This document shows positions 9,305 to 21,006 of a stretch of 64,000 nt of DNA, piece after piece. Position numbers and translations under genes: made by a program. The notes under the pieces are model-generated. The model ran no database searches. It was not told where the DNA came from and saw only the letters and a program-made list of their open reading frames with translations. Numbering within the stretch: the first letter of the stretch is position 1; every line of letters starts with the position of its first letter. The DNA comes from Plasmodiophora brassicae (Eukaryota > Endomyxa > Phytomyxea > Plasmodiophorida > Plasmodiophoridae), in contig JASFAU010000003.1 of the NCBI GenBank assembly GCA_039704465.1, positions 1,674,001 through 1,738,000 on the forward strand. Reading direction: 5' to 3'.

Positions 9305-11320
9305 CTAGTGAGTTGTTCGAAAAGCGATTGCAGCGACTGTGAAGGCGCAGAACGCTGCGCCGATCAAGGCAATAACTACCAGGTGGTTGTGCTTTAACGT
9401 TCGAAACAACGGGTCCAGGACAGGCAGGACGAACAACGTTATCGTGAAGGAGAAGACGATACTCGACGCCCAGGTGATGCGCATCGCGTCGAGGTAGAAC
9501 GGCAGTTTGGGTCCCATGAACACGATCAGCTCGATGGAGAACAACAACGGGACGAGGAGGATCACGTGCCGAATGAAAAAGTACACCCACGAGTAGACGG
9601 GCGCCCTGTCACCTAGATCTCGTCGGATCTTGCGCTCGTACACGTCATCGACAAGCAGAGCACAGGCAACGCAGATGCCAGCGACTTGCGCCAGTAGAAC
9701 GAGATCGGCCACCGTGAACGACAGGATCGCGATCAGTAGCAGTTCGAACAAGGCAACGGCGATCAGATCCGTTCGATCCGATTCCTCCACATGGAACACA
9801 GGCGACGTTGGCGGACGTGCCGGTGACGCTTGCCGCTGTTGGGCGACGTCAACCGGGCGAAGTTCGTAAGCTACCAGTGACAACCGGGCGGACCGGTCGA
9901 ACGGCTGAATAAGGGCCTCGCGAGGCCGGTGCCGATGAATGTACATTTCTAGCGCGAACCAGACGAGGGTGCACGTGACCAGAATGAAGGATGCGCGAAT
10001 GCCCCGGTCGGTCTGCCAGTCTGCCCCAGACGCAACACCGACCACGGCCGCAGACACGGCCGCTGTCACCAGCAGGCAGACGACGATCTTCACGAAGATG
10101 GTCCCGAGTTCACGTAGCCCCGCTGAGAGGCACGCCCGCAAGTCTCGCCTCGCAACGAACAGGACGGACAGGATCACGATCGTGGCGGTTACCGCGGTCA
10201 TCACGACCTGGACCATAAACGATTGAACAGCCATCGTCACGCCGTACAACGTCTGGTACTGGAACTCCTCCAGTGTCACCGTCCTGTACCTGCTCTTGGC
10301 CAGGACTGGAGGCACGTGGGGCACCTTGTTCGGGTCGGTCTTCACGACTTGCCGAACGAACGCCAGTACGTTGTCACCCGCGTGCTGGATTGCCCCAGGT
10401 TGGATGTAGTCGAACTCGTCCGATCTCGTATGATACCGGAACCGCTGGTCGACTGCAATGAGCTCGACAGCATGCATCGAATGCGACGCCAGGAACGTGT
10501 CCAGGTCGGTGTACCCGGCCAGGAACAGGTTATTGTAAATGAACTGCGTCAGGGAGAACCCATACGGCCTCGGCGCCGCGTCGCCGAACAGTCGGAGCGC
10601 CCATGCGCTCGTACCGCGCACGACGGTCAGTTTCCCGGCCGTCCCCGATCCTTCCAGGTTCATCAAGACGTTGTCGCGCGAGAAGTCGATCCAGGTCGAC
10701 GCCGCCGTCGCCAGAAAGCGCTGGCTCCCAGCCGTGCCGACCTCCTCGGCGTCAAACAGGACGACCAGCAGGTCCCAGGCCGACAGGTCCACCGTGTCGT
10801 CATTGACGACGTTGCGGAGCGTTTCGAGAACGATGGCGACGCCGGCGCCGTCGTCCGTCGCCCCGGGGCCGGACGGCACCGAGTCGTAGTGCGCGCTGAG
10901 CAGAAGCGTCGGGTTCGAGACGCGGTCCCCGGCGCCCGCGTTCGACGCCTGCCGGACCGACACGACGATATTCTGGATGGGGGGCGCCGGCTCGCCGCTG
11001 CTGCTTGGCGGGTCGACGGTGACGGCCCACGGGGCCGACCGCCGGGCGACGATATCGTTGATGGTGTCGATGATCAGCTGTCGGGCGTGGAACAGGGCGG
11101 GGGTAGCGGACGGGCGCGTGCCGATCGACACGGTCAGGTTCCGCAGGAACGGCACGGCGCGATCCTCGCTGAACTCGCTGGCTGGCGTCGACGATGCCGC
11201 GCGCGGCGCTGGCAGCCACACGTCGTTGAGGAACGACGCCAGGAACATGGACGACGCCAACAGGACCAGGGCCGATAGGGCCACGATCGGCTGGACGTTG
11301 TGACGAACGTGGGCCCACAT
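9305..11320 (-). CDS. M28 family ER metallopeptidase (ERMP1/Fxna-like)
   Basis: Single exon, 671 residues from the ATG at 11320. The N-terminus carries one hydrophobic anchor (VALSALVLLASSMFLASF). The lumenal M28 domain shows the dinuclear zinc site: LLLSAHYDSVPSG (His and Asp), GATDDGAGVAI (bridging Asp), LFDAEEVG (catalytic and ligand Glu) and RYHTRSDEFDYI (terminal His). The second half has about seven or eight hydrophobic segments (for example around IVVCLLVTAAVSAAVVGVA and VFSFTITLFVLPVL). This is the layout of the ER enzymes ERMP1/Fxna and fungal Pff1. The gene ends 32 bp from the convergent AAA gene and begins 117 bp past the RRP5 stop. An ORF continuing upstream of 11320 in the same frame overlaps RRP5 and has no ATG support. 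Confidence 0.9.
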   Translation of the reverse strand: MWAHVRHNVQPIVALSALVLLASSMFLASFLNDVWLPAPRAASSTPASEFSEDRAVPFLRNLTVSIGTRPSATPALFHARQLIIDTINDIVARRSAPWAVTVDPPSSSGEPAPPIQNIVVSVRQASNAGAGDRVSNPTLLLSAHYDSVPSGPGATDDGAGVAIVLETLRNVVNDDTVDLSAWDLLVVLFDAEEVGTAGSQRFLATAASTWIDFSRDNVLMNLEGSGTAGKLTVVRGTSAWALRLFGDAAPRPYGFSLTQFIYNNLFLAGYTDLDTFLASHSMHAVELIAVDQRFRYHTRSDEFDYIQPGAIQHAGDNVLAFVRQVVKTDPNKVPHVPPVLAKSRYRTVTLEEFQYQTLYGVTMAVQSFMVQVVMTAVTATIVILSVLFVARRDLRACLSAGLRELGTIFVKIVVCLLVTAAVSAAVVGVASGADWQTDRGIRASFILVTCTLVWFALEMYIHRHRPREALIQPFDRSARLSLVAYELRPVDVAQQRQASPARPPTSPVFHVEESDRTDLIAVALFELLLIAILSFTVADLVLLAQVAGICVACALLVDDVYERKIRRDLGDRAPVYSWVYFFIRHVILLVPLLFSIELIVFMGPKLPFYLDAMRITWASSIVFSFTITLFVLPVLDPLFRTLKHNHLVVIALIGAAFCAFTVAAIAFRTTH

Positions 11321-11436
11321 CTCGACTGACGATGGGCCACTATCCGCAAAAGATCGTCTGCGGCCACCTGCTGAGTCGATGGTGGGGTGCAACGCTGACC
11401 CGATCAGCACCTGTTGAACGGGACGGGGTCCCTGTA

Positions 11437-14400
11437 TTACATTCTGGATGCGACGAATTGCCGGGCGGCCTCCTTGACGTGCTCGACGCTGGCGTCGTCG
11501 CCGCGGTCGCGCTCGAACTGCAGGTACTTCTTGAAGAAGAACTTCATCTTCTTGACGGACAGGTCCAGGTGGATGACGCGCTCGAACAGGCGCCGGCAGA
11601 GGCTGGCGTCGCCCAGGCGAGTCTCCTGGTCCAGGTACACGTTCCACAGGTCCACCCGCTTGGGGTAGTTGCTGAGCACGCCCTCCAGGATCGTCCTGCC
11701 GCGCTCCGGCGACCCCATCTTGAACTCCATTAGGGCGAACGCCGTTATCGCGCGAATGTGCTTGCGTTTCGGTAGCGCTTTCAGCGCACGAGACAGCAGC
11801 GCACGTGCCGCGTCAGGCAGACCCGACCGGAACTTGAACGACGCGTAGTTCGTCCAGACGTTCCGGCTCTGGTGCATCTTCTTGATGAGGCGCGCATGAA
11901 TCGCATCGCATTCGCTCGTCTTCCCGCTCGACTCGAACATGGACGCCACGCGCGTCAGCAGCTTCTTCTGATCGCAGTGCTGCATGGCGCGTTGCAGGAC
12001 GGCGTCTGCCTGTTCGGCCGACCCGTACATGCTTTCCAGGCCGACAAGTGCCAACCAGACGTTCAGCTTCTCATTGTCCTCCCGGTACGCGATCGTGGAC
12101 AGGGCGCGTTCGCCGATCTGCCGGGCTTGGGCCACTTCGCCGAGTTGCAGCTGGAACGCAATGTACCTGCACCAGACCAACGAGTCATTTGGCGTGGCGA
12201 TCACCAGGCGCTCGAAGTCCTGGGCGGTGTCGGGCGCACGCGTCTCGTCTGCATTGCGCTTCTCGATCGTTTCCAGGCGCATTTCGTCCGCTCGTGCGCG
12301 CTGAAGAACAGATCGTCTCGCCGTCGCCGTCGCCTCTTTCTCGCCTTCGTCGTCGTCAACGGCTTCGTCTTCCTCCTCCTGCTCCTCCTCCTCTTCGTCG
12401 TCCGACTTCGGATGCTCGTCGGCGGCGTCGTCCTCCGAAACGGGAAGCTCCTGGACATCCTCGTCGATAGGCATCGGGTCAGCGGGTTCATCATCACTCT
12501 CCTCTGCTTCCTCAGCGTCGGGCTCGGCGGAGACCAGCGAATGCTTCAATGCCAGCGAAACGCGTCGCTTGTCGGTATCGACGCGCAGGACGACCGCGCG
12601 AACGGCGTCACCAACCTGGTAATGGGATGCGATACGCTGCGACACGGCCACCGAGTCGTCGTCGTCATCGAAGATCTCAGAGGCGTGCGCCAGACCGGAT
12701 AGTCGGACGCCATCGTCCGAGTCGATCCTGATGAAGACACCGAAGTCCTTGATATTGCTAACGACGCCCGTTACGATCGTCCCAGGCGTTAGCGCCGACA
12801 GCGCAGCGGCCTCGTTCTCAATGCGTCCCGACGAGCGCGTGCCGGTCTTCATGGTCAAGCACACGCGGCCGGTTGCCGCATCGACAGAGGTGACCGTCGC
12901 CGTTACCAGACGGCCACGACCGAATTCAGACGCCACATCGGGAATGAACTTGTCGGACAGGTCGCAGAGACGGACGTACCCGACGACGTTGGCGCTCAGG
13001 TCGACGAAACTGCCCTTAGGACCTGGATGACCATGTCAGACAAGGCGAGTCGCGACGTTCGAGACAGGTGCCATACCGGTCGCCTTGATGTAGCCTTGGA
13101 CGCGTTGCCCGACGGATAGATCGTTCGGCGATGCAATGTACGGAAATTCGGCCCCCTCTGCGGTTTGCCCAGATCGCAGCGACAGTGTGCATCGCCCGTC
13201 ATTGTCGCTGACGGAAACGACACGTGCCATCAGGAACTGAAGGAGCGGTCAGCGCCAGAAGAGCAATCTTACTGCCGAAATTAGCAATGGTCATACCTGG
13301 CCGGCGGTGTACGACGCCAGAGGATCCTTGACGAACTCGTCCGCGATTTCAGACAGCGGAATACGACCGACGACGTGCGGACGAATCTCAACAAACAGGC
13401 CAACACCCAGATCGACACGGATGACGCGACATACGGCCTGCATGCCAGGCGTAATGGCGTCCAGCCGCCCAATAAGGGATACGTCCAGCCGCGAATGGTC
13501 AGCATCCACCGACGTAACCGTTGCTGTACAACCGAACAACAGTCAGATAACGAGCCAGAGTCGTTAGATATGGCGCCGCCTTCACCTTGAACGCGCTGAC
13601 CGATTTTGAAGCGAGACGCCAGATCAGAGCATGCGGCAGCATCGTTACAGGCCAGCAGACTGGGAACGCGAGCACGCAGCTCGGGCGACAATGACACCCA
13701 GATGAAGTCCCGTTGGACACGCTGCACGAACGCAGAGACAGTCTTGCCGACCGACAGATCCGATAACGTGACGATAGAAGGGGACGGCACCAGTGAGACA
13801 TGAACGTCGACGGTACGTTTGCCGTCTTTGCTGCCGTTAACGTCGGCAACGATTCCTTTGATGGTTTGTCCGACGGCTAATGACGCCATCGGCGAACCGT
13901 TCTCATCGTTGGTGACGTGCCCGATCCAGAGGCGGCCCCGTGCCGCGTTGTTGAACCCGTCCAGCTTAACGCGTGCCAAGATGCCTGTGATGTCGCTGAT
14001 GGTACCGGTAACTGACGCGCCGACCGACGGTGCCTTGGTTGCCCATGACGATGACGACGGAGACGCAGCTGCCAGCTCAGACAGATCAAGAGCGACAATA
14101 ACGCGAGGCGCCGACGCGGCCACGACACGACAGTTGACAACGGCGCCATGCGCCGGAAGTTCAGCTCGGGCAAGTTTCACTTGGAACAAGCGCGTCGGCG
14201 CAAACGCAATTACATGGCCATAGTCAGGCAATGAAACGATCACCTGAACGATGCATACAAGTCAATGATTGTGCCGTGAAGGGTTGTAACGTCGCCCCTA
14301 CGTAGTCGTCCTTGCAGAGTTCAACGCGAGCGCGAACATCGGCCCCTTCGGCGATCGCCTTAGAAACCTGAACCTTCTTCGATCGCTGACGAACCGACGC

Positions 14401-17212
14401 CTTCCGGACGTTCAGGTCTACGATCCGTTTCACGGGATCGACGTCAAGGACGATACCTTTCAGTTCCGAACCGACTTGGATCGTGACCCCTGATCCGAAT
14501 TCAGACCCGTCCACGAGGGCAGCATCTGACGTAACCTACCGTCCGTGTTATCTGGGGACACAGCGAATCCTTTGACGTCGTCAAAGCCATCGAAAGAGAA
14601 CACGGCGCCAAAGTCTTTCTTGATGGTAACGGCGCCACGAACAACGCTGCCGATCTCGAACCGGTCGGTCCAGTCATCGGACGTCTCCGACGTTCCCTCG
14701 GTGAAGTACGATCGCAGGTACGCGTCACCAACTTCGACGGGTGGCGTGCAGATGGACTGCTTCAGGGCAACAGTGAACCGAACTTGCGCTTCGTCGATCT
14801 GGGTGACATGAGCAATGACAGACTGACCAACAGAAACGACCGAGTTGGGGTCCTTGACGAACGCGTCCGCGACGCTGGACGTTGGGCACAGGCCAACCAG
14901 ACCGCCTCCGAATGCAACAAAGACGCCGAACGGCTGGATAGCATGCACGTACCCGACGAGAGTTAACCCTTCAGACACGTCAGCGACTGTGGACGGCAAC
15001 GTGTTCGCCCGGGCGGCGTCCATCAGCGACGACTTGCGCGTAACGGTTAACGATTTGCCCGACGTGGACAGAACCAGGACCTCCATGACGTCGCCGACTT
15101 TGACCCGCGATGCCATCTTGTCAACCTGATCGAGGTGATCGGTTAGGTGCTGTGCGCAATCATCGATCAGAATCAGCCCAGATGCGAGACACAAGGGAAC
15201 AGTCTGACCTCGACCGACAACGTCGCATGTTGCCCTGACGACTGAAGCCGAATGTGGACTGCCCGATCAGCGATCTTTGTCACGTCGGCGGTGTGGAAAC
15301 TGAGAGCAGTCGCCGGGGCGCCGGTCGCCTCACAGTTCCCGATACGCAGCGTCAGCGTCAGGCGCTTCGCCTCGGCGTCGGCCGAAACGACCTGAACGCG
15401 AACGACCTGCCCGCACGTGAACGACGTTGCAGGGTCAAATCCGGCAGCGTGCAGATCATGCACAGGGATCAAGCCATAGACGCCGCCATAGAATTCGACA
15501 AAGACACCGATCGGTTTGACGGCGCTGACGAACCCATGCGCAATGGCGCCCGACGAAACATCCGACCACGAGGCGACGATCGCGTCCGACGATTTCACAA
15601 GCGTCTTCTTCATCGTCAGGACGATCCGCCCGTTGGAAGGGTCGACGTTCAGTACGCGAAACGTCAGGTCCTGGCCCGGTTTGTAACGCGCGAGCGACTT
15701 GGCCGACACCTTCACATCCGACACGTGCATCATCGGGCACAGGCCGCGAACGTTGCCAGGCAACTTCACGAACAGGCCGAACGCTTCCACGCCGTCGACG
15801 GAGCCATTCAGCATCATACCCGGGCGAATGTCGGTCGAGTGGACGACGGCTGCCGACAGGATCGACGGCCGCAACGAAACGCTCAAACATCCGTCGATGG
15901 GCTTGTAGCCCAGAACTCGGCACTTGACGACCTGGAGCACGCGCCGATGTTAGACACAGAACGCAGGACACGTTAAGCATACAGATACCTGTCCAATGGA
16001 GAACTGTTTGTCGAGCTTGGAGATGCGCTTGTCCGAGCAATGAGAGATGTGCGCAAAGGCGGCGTGCCCGTTGATGTCCAGGAGCAGACCACGAAGCGTA
16101 TCGAATCCGGAAACGGTCGCGTCGGCGAACGCAGATGACGCCAGTGGCGGGTCTGGCATCGGAGACCACGACACGATCTCGGAACGCAGCGACAATACGG
16201 CAACGCGACGCTGCCCATCAACAAACAGGATGCGAGCATTGCATTGCGCGCCGACAGTGTACGACTCGGGGGCTTGTGTCAGGTGGAAGCGGTCGGCAGT
16301 GCCAGTGAAAGCACCCAGGAATCCGAATAGAACGCCGTCAGGCAAGATGGCGCGGACGGTGGCTTTTACAAGCAGACCGGGCAGCAACGAGCCTAGTGCG
16401 AGACTGAATGAAGAACGTGCGCGTGCTGATGGAACTGATTTCATCGTGACACGGACGACAGCATCGCTGACGTTGTCGACAACAACGGCGACGGGTTCGC
16501 CAACGATAAGGTCTCGCTCGACTGTGACGTCCTTCTTGCGAAGGAACGAGTTACGTGGCGAGGACAAGGACAGGTTGACGACGTATCCGTGCGCTTCGAC
16601 GCTTTGCACCGAAGCCGCCAACAGCATGCCAGGGTGGAGGGCGTCGGCAGCGATGCCACGGTTGACGAGCGATGCACGCAGCGACAGTTCGATGCGCTTC
16701 GCAGATGTGTCCAGATTTGTAACAACGCATTGCACAAGTTGCCCGACGGAGAAGATGTCTCCCAGTTCAGGGAGAGCATCGTTGACATCCTCATCCTCAT
16801 CGGCGTTTACGAAGGCGTCAACACGTGCGCACATGACGTCCGAGACTTCACGGATTGGCATTACGCCGGTAAGACCGGAAGGCAGACCGATCACAACGTC
16901 AAGGTCGCGAACCTGCTGGATAGCGCCTAACAGACGCTGGCCGACAACGAGCTTGCCGAATAATAGCGTCTGAGCCCGCGTCTCTTCACGAGGAGTCGTT
17001 GGGGTCTTCGGTTCCGATTCTGATACGACACGATAACGCTTCTTCTCACGCGGCTGGGTCTTGGGACGGCGAGCGCTCTCGCCACCAAACAGGTTATCAG
17101 CAACCGCCTGATCCGGGATTTCTCTTTTTCGCTTTGCTGTGTCAACAGCACCTCGCGGGAAGCAATCATCGGTGCCGGTTTCCATCGGCACTGACGCCGT
17201 CACCTTCGTCAT
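11437..17212 (-). CDS. RRP5: RRP5/PDCD11, rRNA processing S1-repeat protein
   Basis: Eight exons: 17212-15989, 15931-15209, 15149-14540, 14489-14302, 14243-13586, 13523-13297, 13236-13077 and 13022-11437, totalling 5376 nt (1791 residues), near the family's usual length. Introns are 49-62 nt. The N-terminus is basic (AKRKREIP, REKKRYR). A long series of S1 RNA-binding repeats follows, seen as repeated GxxVxGxV and GFV/GLFV motifs such as GVFVEFYGGVYGLIPV and FGVFIRIDSDDGVRLSGLAH. A strongly acidic linker (about 12360-12500) leads to C-terminal HAT/TPR repeats (VWTNYASFKFRSG, VDLWNVYLDQETRLGD, FFFKKYLQFERDRGD). RRP5 binds pre-rRNA and is needed to make both subunits, the S1 part serving the 60S and the HAT part the 40S. 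It faces the NEDD8-like gene across 358 bp. Confidence 0.94.
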
Positions 17213-17570
17213 GCTGTTGCCGTCAGCGTCAGTGACAGTGGCTGTGAGTTTGTCAGCCAGCCGCGGACTCCGTGGCGGTGTGCGCAGACTCCGTGACGGC
17301 GTTTGGGGGGTTCGCCGTGCCTATCGTGGGGTACGCTGTGTTGGCTTGCTGCGCGTAAATCCGCCTGAGCACCTCCTGTTTACTTATTATGAGGTACTCG
17401 GCTTCAAGCAGTCCATGTGAGGCGATTAAAATAAATATGACTCACATCAGGTTGCACTGACTTGTCGCTAAAAGGAATCGCATCCGACCGGCAGGGCTTT
17501 GAGGTTGGCCGACACCAGTGCCTGCACCGGAGTCCGTAGATTGGGGTGAGCGGTGGCTGTCGATAAGTCG
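17213..17570. promoter_or_regulatory. divergent spacer between RRP5 and NEDD8-like gene
   Basis: This 358-bp spacer separates two divergent start codons and presumably holds both promoters. I see no clear TATA box or other recognised element. A G-rich run occurs near 17305-17311 on the plus strand. Confidence 0.35.
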
Positions 17571-18046
17571 TCATGCAGATCCACGTGAAGGTATGCGGAC
17601 GACGCGTGCACCATGCCTGTCGCCTGGCGAACGCTGAATGTGGTTCGTAGACGCTGATCGGGTCGAAGGTCCAGATCAGCATTGATGAAGATGCGACCGT
17701 CCTACAGCTGAAGCAGCAGCTGGAAGCCATTCAGGGCATTCAAGTGGACCAGATTCGGTACGGAACGTATTACACATAATCGGTCCATTATTTGACTTGG
17801 GGGCTTTCAGACTAATCTTTAGCGGTAAACAACTGTGCGTACCGTCATCTTTCACTACTGTTTCGTCCCGGTCGCATTTTAACACATGCACAGGAATGAC
17901 AGCGAGAAGCTCAAAGATCGAAAAGTTACTCGTACGTAGCTCCCCAGTGTCCGTTGTGCCTGGATCCCTGGCCTAACTGGTATCTGGCAGCGGGCTCGAT
18001 TGTCCATATGGTCCTGCAGTTGCGAGGCGGCTCCATGCGATTGTGA
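17571..18046 (+). CDS. NEDD8: NEDD8/Rub1-like ubiquitin-family modifier in five small exons
   Basis: Five exons, 17571-17588, 17651-17758, 17812-17834, 17894-17931 and 17991-18046 (18, 108, 23, 38 and 56 nt), make an 80-residue protein; the four introns are 53-62 nt with GT-AG ends. The joined product reads MQIHVKTLIGSKVQISID at its start, RLIFSGKQLNDSEKL in the middle and IVHMVLQLRGG near the end, followed by four residues (SMRL) that would be removed to expose Gly-Gly. The -NDSEK- and PGSIVHMVL stretches fit NEDD8 better than ubiquitin. The residue equivalent to ubiquitin Arg72, where E1 enzymes tell the two apart, is Gln, whereas human NEDD8 has Ala. NEDD8 activates cullin ligases. None of the exons is long enough to be found by simple ORF searching, so the model rests on splice consensus. 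Confidence 0.85.
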
Positions 18047-18571
18047 TGGCAGCGTCGTGCGATAACAGTGACCTATACCGGCCATCTAACATTAAACGCA
18101 GACACGGCGCACGCCTACCACCACTCTTCAACGTGATCAGACTGTGTGTGCGCTTTGGGGTACCTGTAGTTCCTGACGAAGTACATGCAAACCCAATTCC
18201 TGACGAAGTACATGCAAACCCCAGACTTGTATGGGGACGCGTGCTTGAACTGGTCTCTGTGGGCCTTACACGTGTGGCATTCCTGTAATCGTGTCGGCGA
18301 CAGCGGTTATCACAAGGACGCCTATCGGCAGGAACAGGATCGCAGCAGCGGTACTGCTTCACCCTAGGCGCATTGTACAGTAGGACCTGCTGCACTATGA
18401 ATTTCGATTGGGCCCTGCCCGTACAATGCGACAGTGTAAGACTGCCGCGGAAGAGACCAACGCCATCGAGTACTACTAGTCATGCAGGCAATGCCACGCA
18501 AGCAGACATTCGAAGTTGTCAGTTCTGATTAATGAAGTATCATATTAACTGGACAATGAACTGGGTGGCCT
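18047..18571. other. convergent intergenic spacer
   Basis: No gene is supported here. The stretch holds the 3' flanks of the NEDD8-like gene and SYS1. A perfect direct duplication of about 25 bp occurs twice in tandem with a 27-bp period around 18171-18223 (unit beginning TCCTGACGAAGTACATGC). Confidence 0.5.
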
Positions 18572-19092
18572 TCATCGGCCTCTAGTGGAGACTGTCGGGA
18601 GAGCGTAGTTGGCGGCCTGGATCTCGCGTCGTACACACAGGAACTCGCTGGACAGAGCCAGAAGCCCCAGGCAGGTTACGTTCAGAAGCCACCAGGAGAC
18701 CGAATTACGGAAAGTTCCTGAATAAAACGTGCAGAATACAAGATGGAACACATACACGGTAGCTGCGAAATCGAGGCACATCTAATGCATCGTCAAACGA
18801 CACGTTCCAACAGGAATTGCCCACCATCGCATACCTTGGCCCTATCTGCAATATGGTACAGAACGAGCGCGGTCGGCCCAACAGCGAGCACAAAAGAAAT
18901 CGCAGGCGTGTACCCGGACGCATAGGTGAAGTCGATTGCATCGGGCGCGAATACGAGTCGAAGCGACAACGGCAGGCCCCATATGGCGCACAGCATCGAC
19001 AGCACAACGCCAACGAACAGGTAGAACGCAGACTGCAGCACGACGATCTCACCGGCACGACGCCATGGATCGAACGGCTCCTTCCGATCCAT
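18572..19092 (-). CDS. SYS1: SYS1, Golgi multispanning protein
   Basis: Two exons, 19092-18835 and 18781-18572 (258 + 210 nt), give 155 residues, the family's usual size; the intron is 53 nt. The start MDRKEPFDPWRRAGEIVVLQ corresponds to the conserved FDPxxIxxQIVxLQ of SYS1, and the second exon gives CLDFAATVYVFHLVFCTFY and SEFLCVRREI, matching CLDFTxTVHxFH and GEYLCMRxEL in animals. Four membrane segments are visible. SYS1 recruits the ARL3/ARFRP1 GTPase to the trans-Golgi and so supports GRIP-golgin targeting. The gene is divergent from the aspartic protease gene across 310 bp. Confidence 0.92.
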
Positions 19093-19402
19093 CGGTAGTC
19101 GATCTTCAGTCCATCACGACACGACGTGTCCGACGGCGAATCCGAACGCAAAACTCCGTGCACCTTTCGTGACTGGAGGTTGCGTCACCGTTTTGGAGAA
19201 GATGACAGTGCCTGCAGTCGAATTGGAGGACGACGAGGGATCTGGCCTCGCGCGGTGCGGCCTTCGGTCTGCCGTTTCCTGCGACCTGAATCGTTGGCAG
19301 GTGAGGGGGGAGGGGGTAACGTGCGACTGAGTAACTCAGCAAGTTGACGACGGGAAAGGGCCGTCGTTGCCCCCTCATTCCACATTGACGGAAAGCCAAG
19401 CG
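19093..19402. promoter_or_regulatory. divergent promoter spacer between SYS1 and aspartic protease
   Basis: The 310 bp between two divergent ATGs must carry both promoters. A guanine-rich tract on the plus strand near 19302-19316 is the only striking feature; it has too few separated runs for a strong quadruplex call. No TATA box is obvious. Confidence 0.35.
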
Positions 19403-21006
19403 ATGAAGTACGGCTTGTCGCTCCTCGTGGTGGTTGCTATTGCAAGCGCAGACGTCAAGAGCAATGGCGATCTCGTTCGGGTTCCGTTCACCAGGCGCAC
19501 TGGCGTGCCAACTGGATTACAGTGTCGCTGGCTAACCATGTCATCTCAACCATTGATTGACGTCGGCAATGTAAGCACCGACGCCGTCTTCGGTGTTACT
19601 GGCCTCTCAATTGCGACAAGGTGCAATACTATGGCGTGGTCATGATAGGGTCGCCGCCGCGTCCGTTCAACGTCCTGTTTGATACGGGCAGTTGCGATTT
19701 CTGGATACCGTCGTCTCGATGCTCGACGTGCGGTTCACAGCACTCGTACGACTCTAAACAGAGCTCCACATATGTTCCTGACGGCACACCGTTCCATATT
19801 AACTATCTGAAGGGCCAGTCAGTGCACGACAATGTTTACCATCACCGGGCAGCATTTGATCTTTCTGCTTAGGTCGAGTGGATACCTGTCCAAGGATGCG
19901 GTCACGTGGTGTGGGCTTCACTTGCAGAAGGTTACGTTTGGCGAGGTGACAAGCGAGGCGCAGAACGATGGCACGTTCTTCGACGGGATCGTTGGCATGG
20001 GCCTTGGCGCGACGACGTCGAACACGCGGCCACTGTTTCAGCAGTTCTGGGATCAGGGCCTGTTGCCGGATAACGTTTTCTCGTTTTACCTGCAAAGCCG
20101 ATCTGGAACGGCCACGGGAGAGCTCGTCCTTGGCGGCATTGACCCAAGTCACTACACTGGCCCAATCGGTACGCGTTCTTGCCTAGGTGATGTTTGTTCG
20201 TCTGCTCCTGACCTCTCGCAGTCTATGCGCCGGTCGATCCGATCCTCAGCGCGCAGCTAGGCGGAACGTGGACGATATCCGTCGACTCGATCGGTTTCGC
20301 GGGACTCATGTTTCAGGGGGCATCGGCACCGGTCGTGGTTGATACCGGCACAAGTTTGTAAGCTTTTCGAACGCGTTCAAAGGTTCTCCTGCTAATCGTT
20401 CATGGGTTCAGGATCGGGATTCCGTTTGCTGAGAATGACAAGTACCTCTCATCTATCTTCTCGGGCATCAATCCAAACGATGCACAGCGAGGAGGCGTCG
20501 TCTCTGTTGCGTGCCCGTCCCTGGCAAGCCTTCCGGATTTCCAGATATCGGTACGACGTATTATCCATCTCGGTGGTTTGTGCACACTGGTTCATATTTG
20601 CCGGACAGGTTGCTGGGACGATGCTTCCTTTGTCGCCGGCAGACTATGTCATTGACCGTCGCTGGGATCCTCTGTCGAATCAGTACCGCTGCGCCCTGGG
20701 GATGTTCCTCATGCCGGCGCCCTACCGCATTTGGTACTTGGGCGCTCTACAGGATCTTGGACATCTGCTTATCTCGTACGCAGGCTGATTGGCGACGTTT
20801 GGGCAATTCGCTACTATTCCGTCTACGATGTCGGCCGTCGACGCGTTGGATTCGCTCCCGTTAGTGTTCACTACAGCTGGATCCCGGTAATTCTGGGATC
20901 TGTGCTAGGTCTGGTCACTGTCGTTTCCATTTCTTTCTGCATCTGGAATCACTACCGTCGATCGGACCGCCAGAGTGGGGCCGACTACGTCCGCCTCTAT
21001 GAGTAA
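19403..21006 (+). CDS. pepsin-family aspartic protease with C-terminal membrane anchor
   Basis: Seven exons: 19403-19570, 19621-19817, 19873-20168, 20222-20357, 20412-20550, 20609-20733 and 20784-21006, totalling 1284 nt (427 residues); introns are 50-58 nt. A signal peptide (MKYGLSLLVVVAIASA) and a short propeptide precede the mature domain, which opens VQYYGVVMIGSPP. Both catalytic motifs are intact: VLFDTGSCDFW and VVVDTGTSL, with the flap region around SKDAVTW and the family end WLIGDVWAIRYYSVYD. After FAPV comes a membrane helix (VILGSVLGLVTVVSISF) and a short basic tail with a tyrosine motif (DYVRLYE), which could be a sorting signal. It is therefore a type I membrane protease like BACE or yapsins by topology, probably of the cell surface or endolysosome. 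The substrate is unknown. Confidence 0.93.

Noticed and set aside
10223..11278. 351-codon plus-strand open frame
   Set aside because: Shadow of the M28 metallopeptidase on the opposite strand; composition is Arg/Val/Asp-rich without any domain.
14224..14540. apparent 14-15-nt introns in RRP5
   Set aside because: At two sites a very short GT...AG could be drawn, but using the next donor or acceptor gives introns of 50 and 58 nt that restore S1-repeat sequence in frame, so the short ones are artefacts.
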